Assembly (NCBI RefSeq): GCF_003011895.2
Contig: NZ_PXWF02000257.1
Coordinates: forward strand, 1 to 36,755
Reading direction: 5' to 3'
Length of the DNA stretch: 36,755 nucleotides
Origin: Massilia glaciei
Lineage (GTDB): Bacteria > Pseudomonadota > Gammaproteobacteria > Burkholderiales > Burkholderiaceae_D
The notes under the pieces are model-generated. The model saw nothing but the letters and a program-made list of their open reading frames with translations, searched no databases and was not told where the DNA came from. The position numbers and the translations under genes were made by a program. Every line of letters begins with the position of its first letter. Within the stretch, counting starts at the first letter, position 1. This document shows positions 1 to 6,613 of this stretch, in pieces.

Positions 1-29
1 CAGTTTATCCGGCATATGATTTTCCTTCT

Positions 30-380
30 TCACAATACTGACTGCTGCTTGAAGTTCCCGTTCTTGTCGAAGAACGGGTAATAATACTTGTGACTTGCCG
101 CCTCAACCTTTGGTATTGTTTCTTCTTTCTCGAATTTTCCCAGTAATACCCGAACGCTTTTTCTTTCATCGTCAACATCAAGCCGAAAACTGGTGAACTT
201 GTACCAATCGAATCGCACCTGACCTGGCGATGGTTGGCTAGCAACCACGCAGAATTCGCCAGGCCGGAACCCGAATTGCTTTTCCGCTTGAGAGCCGGAA
301 GTATCCAATTCGTAAAATGCGTCAGGGCCGAACATTTTTTTATGATTTCGGTTACAACAGTTATTTAGGTAGTGGGGCAT
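30..380 (-). CDS. Hypothetical protein
   Basis: A reading frame of about 116 residues of unknown function. I start it at the Met at 380 because an AGGA-type ribosome binding site lies about ten bases upstream; the frame stays open to 431. The product is polar and aromatic-rich (YYYPFFDKNGNF near the C-terminus), with no signal peptide or membrane segment. I recognise no family. Codon use is less GC-biased than in genes after 4471, as in the rest of this left end, which suggests acquired DNA. It is the last of a set of minus-strand small genes downstream of a recombinase. Confidence 0.5.
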   Translation of the reverse strand: MPHYLNNCCNRNHKKMFGPDAFYELDTSGSQAEKQFGFRPGEFCVVASQPSPGQVRFDWYKFTSFRLDVDDERKSVRVLLGKFEKEETIPKVEAASHKYYYPFFDKNGNFKQQSVL

Positions 381-441
381 CTTTATTGAGTCCTTCCGGT
401 TGCAATCCAGCTCCGGGCGCACGCGCGCCAATTTTTCTCGA

Positions 442-647
442 TCAGTATTTCAAATAGCCCGCCACAATGTAGTGTATGCCGTTCACTGGGTCGTGCGCCA
501 CCGGCCCTTCGATTGACATCACAACCTCCGACTGGTCGCGTTTGTCATCCGGGTCGGACGCCGAGGCCGTACTGCCAGGGCGCGGCCTACATCCTGCACG
601 CTGCTCATGATGAACACCTTGGCGCCATTCGGCACCGTGGCCAGCAT
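442..647 (-). pseudogene. Decayed small gene (two frames)
   Basis: Read on the minus strand from an ATG at 647, a frame beginning MLATVPNGAKVFIMSS runs to a stop near 525. A second frame covers the rest and ends IHYIVAGYLKY at 442. Joining them needs one frameshift near 560, so this may be one broken gene. Alternatively the second part is an independent 25-residue ORF starting at 519, which has a good GGAGG site five bases ahead of its ATG. No family is recognised. Confidence 0.3.
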
Positions 648-662
648 AACGCCAGAATTTAC

Positions 663-953
663 CTATTTACTTGCTGAGATAGCCTCATTGGCTAGCCAGC
701 GGAGGTGCTCAAATAACTGTGCATCGTCGACTTGCCAAATCAGGTGCCAACCCCTAACAATCGGTATCGCGAACAAGCGTTTGTGAGCTTCTTGATGCGA
801 AGCTTGTGCGGATAGTCTGGCATATCGATTTGGTGCTGTTGCGATACGATCGTCTGCTCGCTCCGTTTCGGCTAGCACCGCCCGCACTAAGTAAGCGTCA
901 GCTAGTTCCATTTTTTCCAAGACATTCATTGAGTCCACCTCATTCGCGCTCAT
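663..953 (-). CDS. Hypothetical protein, 96 aa
   Basis: A small soluble, probably helical protein of unknown function. Its start overlaps the end of the gene at 940-1227 by 14 bases, which points to translational coupling of the pair. The C-terminal third has a tryptophan-rich stretch (RGWHLIWQVDDAQLFEHLRW). No family is recognised. Base composition is AT-richer than the core genes of this window. Confidence 0.5.
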   Translation of the reverse strand: MSANEVDSMNVLEKMELADAYLVRAVLAETERADDRIATAPNRYARLSAQASHQEAHKRLFAIPIVRGWHLIWQVDDAQLFEHLRWLANEAISASK

Positions 954-1227
954 CGACGGCGAAGGGGCACTGATCTTTACCCATAAAATTATTTGGCGAA
1001 TGCCAATAGACCGTTGTTAGAACACTCCGCCCGGTAAAATAACGACAGACTAGCTTGGCGTTGTCTGCGGCTCCGAGATTGCCATATTTACGAACAACGT
1101 AATAGCCGCCTGGCTCAACCCTTGTCTCCCAGACCAGAACCCGCTTTCCAGTTAAGAGAAGCAAGGCACAAATTGTAACCGCAAGACCCATCGCAATAAG
1201 GGCTGTCCTGTATGCCGCTTTTGCCAT
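940..1227 (-). CDS. Small single-pass membrane protein
   Basis: A 95-residue protein with one hydrophobic helix at about residues 8-26 (ALIAMGLAVTICALLLL) after a short basic N-terminus, so it is an inner-membrane anchor or an uncleaved signal. The rest (about 65 residues with two cysteines) would face the periplasm. It is first of a two-gene overlapping unit with 663-953. Its function is unknown; pairs of small membrane and soluble genes beside integrases are common in genomic islands. Confidence 0.5.
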   Translation of the reverse strand: MAKAAYRTALIAMGLAVTICALLLLTGKRVLVWETRVEPGGYYVVRKYGNLGAADNAKLVCRYFTGRSVLTTVYWHSPNNFMGKDQCPFAVDERE

Positions 1228-1270
1228 GAATTTCCAATAATTGCCTCAAAACATAATTGTCCGAGGAGCA

Positions 1271-1942
1271 TCATAGAACGACAGCGAACGCTTGTCGAAG
1301 CCTTTCTTTCGATACCTCCAGATATGGATCGACGCATTCCAGATCGGCGTGCCCGAGCATGAGCTGAATCGTGTCGAGGTCATGATCCTGCGCCAAGAGC
1401 CTTGACGCCATCGTGCGCCTGCCAGAATGGCTTGACCCGCCCTTAATCCCCGCGTCCCGGTACAGCTTGCTCACATGGCTCTGGAGGGCGTCACAGGCCG
1501 CATAGTCAATCTGTTCGCCAGCGTAGTTGACCCGGCGCTTGCAGTTCATCGAATAGCGGTAGCCCTTGAAAGTCAAGATCAAGGCGCTGTCCGGGCGCAG
1601 ACCGCGAAACTTCTTTGGTTCGTCGCTCATGCGCCAGCGCCGCTTGATGCGTACGGCAAGCCAATCCTCAAGGGCGCCGGCCAGATCGCGGTTCGTCGGG
1701 TACACGCAGCGCTGGCGGCACCCCTTTGTGACCGCGGCCCGAAGACTGACCTCTTGCCGCAGCTTGCCGCTGGCGAACATGAAGTCACCCACCTCGACCT
1801 GCGCGATTTCGGACACGCGCATGCCCATATGTATTCCCATCAGCAGCACCAGGACATCACGTTCGGGACAGCGGCTAGTGGCTCGGGTGGCGCGGAGTAG
1901 ATGCCGGTACTGTCCCGGACGTAGAACGGTGGCTTGTGCCAT
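1271..1942 (-). CDS. Short tyrosine recombinase (integrase catalytic domain)
   Basis: A site-specific DNA recombinase of the tyrosine family, 223 residues from the ATG at 1942, which has a GAGG site seven bases upstream. The frame is open to 2023, but that longer start lacks a site. The whole catalytic set is visible: Arg42 (GMRVSEIA), a likely hairpin Lys74 (AVTKGC), His172-x-x-Arg175 (HSGRR), His198 (MLGHAD) and the nucleophile Tyr207 (PYLEV). It is shorter than phage integrases (350-400 residues) and seems to lack the N-terminal arm and core-binding domains, like FimB/FimE inversion recombinases. It may be a stand-alone small recombinase or a 5'-truncated integrase; the intact binding site and start favour the former. 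Confidence 0.8.
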   Translation of the reverse strand: MAQATVLRPGQYRHLLRATRATSRCPERDVLVLLMGIHMGMRVSEIAQVEVGDFMFASGKLRQEVSLRAAVTKGCRQRCVYPTNRDLAGALEDWLAVRIKRRWRMSDEPKKFRGLRPDSALILTFKGYRYSMNCKRRVNYAGEQIDYAACDALQSHVSKLYRDAGIKGGSSHSGRRTMASRLLAQDHDLDTIQLMLGHADLECVDPYLEVSKERLRQAFAVVL

Positions 1943-2610
1943 TGAACACCTCTGAATAGGTTGAAAACGAGCTTTATTCAGAGTGAGAACCGTTGAGGCT
2001 CTTTTTCTAGTGTACCACCGCATGTTTCCTCAGGTCCTCGGAAAAGCGCGCGCGGGATCCGGTGCCTGGCAGGCAGGGCGCTGCGCGGATCGGGACGGCA
2101 GTGCCGGCGCAAGGTCGACCGGCATGCAGACGGCACGCCCGGTCACTGCGCGCTGCCCGCGATCGCGAAACGGGGCGGCCGCCGGCGCCGGCGCCAGTTG
2201 CGCCGAGGAGACATCGAGCGGATCGTGATCGCGGCGCGAGGTCGCGCACGCTTTCCAACTTCACATGGTGCGGCGAGGATGCATCGAACAGCCATGCGCG
2301 CGGGATCTCGCGCCGGCGCTTGATCGATGAGCGGCCGGGGTGGCCAGCAATCACCACGCGCGCGGCCGAGCCCACGCGTCGCACGCTCAACTACGACCAG
2401 GCGACGGCTTGGTGCGCACCGAGGCCGCCATCGAGCAGCTCGCGATCCCGGCTGGCGCTAGGTCGGCAAGCGCCGGCGCGGGGTTTTCATACCAGATGGA
2501 GTAGTGTTGCCGCTTCCCACATTCGCGACTCGGGGAACTTTGAGGGAGTTCTTAGGAACGAGAACTTCGTCCACCTTAGCGGGCGCGGCTGCAGCCGGCA
2601 CGTCCCGGCT
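1943..2610. other. Gene-poor decayed stretch containing repeat copy A
   Basis: About 670 bases with no convincing gene. Several long GC-rich frames are open on both strands, but their arginine- and alanine-rich translations have no motif or good start. A minus-strand peptide at about 2250-2330 containing RAWLFDASSPHHVKLES looks like a protein remnant and resembles RHSLFDAVEF, read from about 4200. The end nearest tae4 is the direct repeat listed separately. I read this as eroded DNA. Confidence 0.4.
2440..2609. repeat. Diverged direct repeat, copy A
   Basis: This segment matches 4271-4461 in the same orientation. The best part is 2481-2609. Shared landmarks are CATACCAGATGGAGTA, CGCTTCCCACATTCG, GAACGAGAACTT, GTCCAC and GGGCGCGG. 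It ends exactly at the tae4 stop codon. Read on the minus strand both copies encode a YSIWY-NP peptide in one frame, so they may be remnants of one gene or of one conserved downstream element. Confidence 0.75.
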
Positions 2611-3075
2611 CTACTTGATCGGCCAAAACCAAATTGCATTTGAGTCGAAATAACATTCCATCGCGCACGTGTGGAATCCGTTGCTTCCTGGCTCTATAAG
2701 GTCGATATGCCCTTGGGGCGTCCCGTTAATCCGGAAGAACGACGCAACACCGGTCCTGTTTCCAATCCCATCCCTGGCCTCGTCCGCGCTCTTGAAAACT
2801 TCGGGTGGCCCCCACAGCCGCCTTAAGATATTTGACAGAACACGCTGTCCCGGCTCGACCGGCTTCCCCTTCAAAGGGCCGGCCTTGATCGTCAGTCGCC
2901 CAGGTATTGCCACGCCGGCGGCCGCCAGGGCGACACTCAAACGGATTGCACAGGTGTCCTGGTATCCGCTATGCGTTTTCAGGTCGGCCCATCCGAGTGA
3001 GTCGTAAAGTACGTCTCTCTTGAGCGCGGATCGAAGTGGATAGCCCTTGAACAGGATTGCGAAACTCGGCTTCAT
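2611..3075 (-). CDS. tae4: Type VI secretion amidase effector, Tae4 family
   Basis: Predicted peptidoglycan amidase delivered into the periplasm of rival bacteria by a type VI secretion system, where Tae4 enzymes cut the D-Glu to meso-diaminopimelate bond. The protein is 154 residues, the usual Tae4 size. The NlpC/P60-like catalytic residues are visible: Cys42 in DTCAIRLS and His123 in GHIDLIE. Two late cysteines (Cys137, Cys141; CAMEC) match the disulfide pair of known Tae4 proteins. The start at 3075 overlaps the immunity gene's stop in ATGA. There is no signal peptide, as expected for a T6SS cargo. Family assignment is confident; activity is inferred. Confidence 0.88.
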   Translation of the reverse strand: MKPSFAILFKGYPLRSALKRDVLYDSLGWADLKTHSGYQDTCAIRLSVALAAAGVAIPGRLTIKAGPLKGKPVEPGQRVLSNILRRLWGPPEVFKSADEARDGIGNRTGVASFFRINGTPQGHIDLIEPGSNGFHTCAMECYFDSNAIWFWPIK

Positions 3076-3476
3076 GGCGCCTCCCGCTTTGCGGCGCAAG
3101 GATACAACTGGCGAAGCGCGCTGATGACTAAGGGCGCTGCGGCCCCCTTCTGCTCTTCCGGCCCGAGCTTGGAAATTGCGCCCGCTATGTCGTCATTTAG
3201 CTCGTGCGGCTTACCAGCGACGAAGCACCAGACTGTCCCCTGGGTTGCATCTTTGATGCCGTCCATAAAGCCGCGAGCCCTTTCGTGATCAACCACATCG
3301 CCGCCCTTCAAAAACGGATTGTCGCGCGGTTGGGGCGGACCAAAGTGGTAGCGAACGAGCCTGTCGCCAGTCATGGTCGGATAGTATGGCTTCGGCTTGA
3401 AGGCCGGTGTCGCCGCTTGGGAGAGAGAGGTCAGCGCCAGACCGAGCAGCAGCGCGCGCGTGATGTACTTACACAT
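3072..3476 (-). CDS. tai4: Periplasmic immunity protein, Tai4/Rap1a family
   Basis: Predicted immunity protein that binds and blocks the cognate Tae4 amidase in the producer's own periplasm. It has 134 residues. A signal peptide at 1-21 (basic start, leucine-rich core, SQA cleavage site) fits export. The family's core motif is present at residues 65-84 (ERARGFMDGIKDATQG, then Trp-Cys), and Cys84 and Cys127 could form a disulfide. The start at 3476 overlaps the end of hcp by eight bases (ATGTGTAA), and its stop overlaps tae4, so all three are probably translated together. Immunity encoded upstream of effector ensures protection first. Confidence 0.85.
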   Translation of the reverse strand: MCKYITRALLLGLALTSLSQAATPAFKPKPYYPTMTGDRLVRYHFGPPQPRDNPFLKGGDVVDHERARGFMDGIKDATQGTVWCFVAGKPHELNDDIAGAISKLGPEEQKGAAAPLVISALRQLYPCAAKREAP

Positions 3477-3960
3477 TTTTGTTCGTGGCCAGATCCCACC
3501 CACCAGCGGTGTTTCCGCCGGATCCGCCGGCAGTCTTCTGCTGGCTGTACTTCCACTTCACACGGGAAAATTTCAGGCTAACGCTCTCACTCAAAATGTC
3601 GCCGGACGAAACGCTCGGCGCTATGTGACTGATGAGGACATTCTCAAGTTCGATCTCGAAGTATTTGATCCTCTCGCCCTTGCCATCAGCGCGCAAGAAG
3701 ACCAGCTTTGCTTTTGGAATCGTCTTGCCCGCTGAGCAGGTGGCCATCAAGATCGGCGACGACATATCGGACACCTTGCTGAAGCTGATGTCGGAATGCT
3801 CACATCGTTCGGCCGTGTGCCCACCTCCGGTCGACGCCGTTGCCGACTTTGGCTGCGAGATTGCCCAGTTCACGGAGCTGCATTCGATCCAGTCCTTGTG
3901 GACCGAGTCGGTGGACTCCCCTTTGATACCGTCGATTTGAAGATATACGTCGATAGCCAT
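3469..3960 (-). CDS. hcp: Type VI secretion tube protein Hcp
   Basis: Hcp forms the hexameric rings of the T6SS tube and carries small effectors inside its pore. The 163-residue protein begins MAIDVYLQIDGIKGES, a typical Hcp start, and continues with the family's beta-barrel pattern (KSATASTGGGHTAERC; KLVFLRADG; FEIELENVLISHI). I start at 3960 because GGAGG lies five bases upstream, although the frame is open to 4185. No other T6SS structural gene is in the window, so this is an orphan hcp linked to its cargo. The C-terminal tail after about residue 143 (Gly/Asn-rich) is probably flexible. Confidence 0.92.
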   Translation of the reverse strand: MAIDVYLQIDGIKGESTDSVHKDWIECSSVNWAISQPKSATASTGGGHTAERCEHSDISFSKVSDMSSPILMATCSAGKTIPKAKLVFLRADGKGERIKYFEIELENVLISHIAPSVSSGDILSESVSLKFSRVKWKYSQQKTAGGSGGNTAGGWDLATNKNV

Positions 3961-4470
3961 AATGCCTCCAGGTGTGTTCGAACCGAACCAACCTGGCAAT
4001 TGTGGCGCTTGCTGCGCGGCTAAGAATTGGGTGATATTAAGAAAAGTGCAATTGCCGCCGCGAGGGGTACGCCCCCGATCCCAGCGAGTGGCGGCACACA
4101 TGGGCACCTCGCGAAGCTGCGGCCGGGGCCCACGGTCGTGCTGGTGCTCGGAAAACGATCCGAACCGCGCACCGGCTCGTCCCACGACGCCCCGAACTCC
4201 ACCGCGTCGAACAGGCTGTGCCGGCCGTCAGCGCACGCCCGCTCCAGCAGCATGGCGCGTGCCGGGCGGATCGCGATCCCGGCCCCCGTCAGGTCGGATT
4301 GCAGGCAGGCGCCGCCGTGCGGGTTTGCATACCAGATGGAGTATTGGTGTCGCTTCCCAGTCGCTTCCCACATTCGGGACTCGGGGGACTTTGAAGGAGT
4401 TCTCGGGAACGAGAACTTTGTCCACGTTGACGGGCGCGGTAGCAGTTGGCACGCCCCGGCCCGCCATCGC
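3961..4470. other. Gene-poor stretch upstream of hcp with repeat copy B
   Basis: About 510 bases with no intact gene. On the minus strand a 117-codon frame (4020-4373) contains YSIWYANPHGG, DLTGAGIAI and RHSLFDAVEF, which read like real protein but match no family I know. The N-terminal part, if any, is in another frame (VPENSFKVPRV). The hcp promoter must lie here; I see no clear -35/-10 pair. A perfect 7-4-7 inverted repeat, GTTCTCG-GGAA-CGAGAAC, sits at 4399-4416. Confidence 0.45.
4271..4461. repeat. Diverged direct repeat, copy B
   Basis: The partner of 2440-2609, adjoining the 3' end of the FAH-family gene. It differs from copy A by substitutions and by an 11-base tandem duplication (GTCGCTTCCCA at 4349-4359 and 4360-4370), which shifts any reading frame. 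Together the copies bracket the hcp-tai4-tae4 cassette. Confidence 0.75.
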
Positions 4471-5322
4471 TCAGACCTTGGCGTAGGCCTGCACGTCCTG
4501 CTGCTGCTCGCCGATGCCGGCGATGCCCAGGCGCAGGCTGTCGCCGCGCTTGAGGTAGCGCTGCGGCGAGCGCGCGTGGCCCACGCCCGGCGGGGTGCCG
4601 GTGGCGATGATGTCGCCCGGCTCGAGCGTCATGAAGCGCGACAGGTAGCTGACGATCTGCGCTACCGAAAAAATCATGGTCTCGGTGCTGCCGGTCTGCA
4701 TGCGCTTGCCGTTCAGTTCAAGGTACAGGTCGAGCCGCTGCACGTCGATCACCTCGTCGCGCGTGACCAGCCACGGCCCGACCGGGCCGAAGGTGTCGCA
4801 GCCCTTGCCCTTGTCCCATTGCGGCCCGCACTCGAACTGGTAGCTGCGCTCGGAGACGTCGTTGACGACGCAGTAGCCGGCCACGTGCGAGAGCGCGTCC
4901 GCCTCGTCCACGTGCCGGGCGCGGGTGCCGATGACGACCCCGAGTTCGACCTCCCAGTCGGTCTTTTTGGAGCCCGGCGGCAGCACCAGCGGGTCGTCCG
5001 GGCCGGACAGGCAGCTGATCGCCTTCATGAACACGATCGGCTCCTTGGGCGCGGCCTGGCCGGTCTCGGCCGCGTGGTCGGCGTAATTGAGGCCGATGCC
5101 GATGAATTTTCCGACGCCCTTCACGGGCACGCCGAGGCGCGGATTGCCGCGCACCAGCGGCAGCGTCTTGTAGTCGATCTTGGCGATCTTGCGCAGCGCC
5201 TTGTCCGACAGCGTGGACGGGTCGATGTCGGCGATGACGCCGGACAGGTCGCGCAGGCGGCCCTCTTCATCGAACAAGCCTGGCTTCTCCTTGCCGGGCC
5301 GGCCGTAGCGGACCAATTTCAT
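4471..5322 (-). CDS. Fumarylacetoacetate hydrolase family protein
   Basis: A metal-dependent enzyme of the FAH superfamily, acting on 2-oxo or acylpyruvate-type acids (hydrolysis, hydration, isomerisation or decarboxylation). The 283 residues include the short N-terminal domain and the catalytic FAH domain. Visible motifs are GIGLNYADHA, the metal-binding acidic pair in WEVELGVVIG, NDVSER, the substrate-loop GKGCDTFGPVGPWL and TGTPPGVG. This closely resembles proteins labelled ureidoglycolate lyase or 2,4-didehydro-3-deoxy-L-rhamnonate hydrolase, but that naming is unreliable and the substrate cannot be read from sequence. It is last of a three-gene operon; its first 56 bases overlap the end of the MFS gene in another frame. 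Confidence 0.9.
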   Translation of the reverse strand: MKLVRYGRPGKEKPGLFDEEGRLRDLSGVIADIDPSTLSDKALRKIAKIDYKTLPLVRGNPRLGVPVKGVGKFIGIGLNYADHAAETGQAAPKEPIVFMKAISCLSGPDDPLVLPPGSKKTDWEVELGVVIGTRARHVDEADALSHVAGYCVVNDVSERSYQFECGPQWDKGKGCDTFGPVGPWLVTRDEVIDVQRLDLYLELNGKRMQTGSTETMIFSVAQIVSYLSRFMTLEPGDIIATGTPPGVGHARSPQRYLKRGDSLRLGIAGIGEQQQDVQAYAKV

Positions 5323-6613
5323 ATGCTTCCTTCGGTGTGTTGATTCGAAGCTCGCATTCTACCGGACGGCGGCGCAGCAGGAACAACACCAGCCCGGGCA
5401 GCTGCATCAGCACCAGCACCGAAAACCCGACCTGGTAGGCGATCGCCGGGTAGCGCTGGTCGGCGTCCGGGGTCCACAGGCCGATGATCTGGCCGAAGCC
5501 GGCCTGCACCACGAAGGCGCCGACGAAGATGAGCAGATTGAGGCAGGTGGCCGAGCGCCCGATATGCTCGCGCGGCATGCATTGGGCGACGATCGCGTAC
5601 TCCATCCCGGTGAAGGTGCCCACCAGCGTGAACAGCACCGCCAGCAAGCCGAAACTCGGCTCGAAATTGCACACGATCGCCAGTTGCACCAGCATGAACA
5701 GCCCGACCCCGACCGCGGCCAGGTCGAGCGGCGCGATGCCGCGCTTGGCGAGCCGCTCGGTGAGCACGCCGACCCCGATCGCGCCGACGATCACGGCCGC
5801 CATGCTCAGGTACAGGAGGTAGGCCACGTCGGCGCCGTCGAGGCGCGCGGCGTCGCCCAGCCAGCGCCCGATCCACAAACCCTGGATTCCGAAGAACACC
5901 ATGTGCGGCAGCAGGATCAGCGAGATCGCCTGGCGGAATGCGGGCGCGCGGTAGACCGCCAGCACCGATTTTAGCGTGGGCGGCTCGCCCACCCGCGGCG
6001 GGGCCGCCTTGGGCGCGACCAGCCACATGACCAGGCCGGCGCAGGCGGTCAGGCCGCCGAGCGTGGTGAACAGGCCGCGCCAGTCGGTGTGCTCGAGCAG
6101 CACGCGCATCGGCACCGTCGCGGCGGCGGCGCCGAGCCCGCCGACGGCGATCAGGTAGCCCTGCAGCGAGGGCAGCTTGTGCGGCGCGATCCAGGCCGAG
6201 ATGGCCTTGACCGCCGACATGAAGCAGCCGCCCAGGCCCAGCCCGATCAGCGCGCGTCCGGCCACCAACGTGGGGAAATTCTCGGCCCAGGCGAACACCA
6301 GGGCGCCAACGCCGGCCACCACCATCAGCACCAGTTGCACCATGCGCGGCCCGTAGCGGTCGAGCGCGATCCCGACCGGCAGTTGCACCAGCGCGAACGC
6401 GAGGAAAAAGGCGCTCGTGAGCACGCCGAACTCGCCGGCGTCGAGCGCCATCTTGCCCTGCATGTAGGGCGCGAGCACGGCGTTGGCGTTGCGCAGCATG
6501 CACGACAAAAAATGCCCGAACGCGAACGGCAGAAACACGCAGAAGAACACGACCGACATCGGCAGGCGCTTGACGGCGCGCCGCTCGCCGCCGGTGTAGA
6601 CGGCCTCGCTCAT
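5267..6613 (-). CDS. MFS transporter
   Basis: A 448-residue inner-membrane transporter of the major facilitator superfamily with about twelve hydrophobic helices. The loop 2-3 signature is present (ALDRYGPRM), and the helix 4-5 region reads LIGLGLGGCFMSAVKA. It resembles the NarK/CynX-like and anion:cation symporter groups, which move organic acids or small anions. The start at 6613 overlaps the aminomutase stop (ATGA), so it is translationally coupled. Its C-terminal tail (after LLRRRP) is encoded over the start of the next gene, a long out-of-frame overlap. Likely job: import of the substrate, or export of a product, of the two flanking enzymes. Confidence 0.88.
   Translation of the reverse strand: MSEAVYTGGERRAVKRLPMSVVFFCVFLPFAFGHFLSCMLRNANAVLAPYMQGKMALDAGEFGVLTSAFFLAFALVQLPVGIALDRYGPRMVQLVLMVVAGVGALVFAWAENFPTLVAGRALIGLGLGGCFMSAVKAISAWIAPHKLPSLQGYLIAVGGLGAAAATVPMRVLLEHTDWRGLFTTLGGLTACAGLVMWLVAPKAAPPRVGEPPTLKSVLAVYRAPAFRQAISLILLPHMVFFGIQGLWIGRWLGDAARLDGADVAYLLYLSMAAVIVGAIGVGVLTERLAKRGIAPLDLAAVGVGLFMLVQLAIVCNFEPSFGLLAVLFTLVGTFTGMEYAIVAQCMPREHIGRSATCLNLLIFVGAFVVQAGFGQIIGLWTPDADQRYPAIAYQVGFSVLVLMQLPGLVLFLLRRRPVECELRINTPKEAYEIGPLRPARQGEARLVR

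Noticed and set aside
2007-2390. Minus-strand 127-codon frame near the recombinase
   Set aside because: Only a short part looks protein-like; start, composition and lack of motifs argue against an intact gene. Treated as decayed DNA.
4027-5343. Long plus-strand frame of 438 codons over the FAH-family gene
   Set aside because: Antisense shadow of a GC-rich gene: the FAH frame opposite has clear motifs, while this one is a motif-free Ala/Arg/His-rich translation. The same holds for all the long antisense frames over the KamA, M2, MCP and hut genes.
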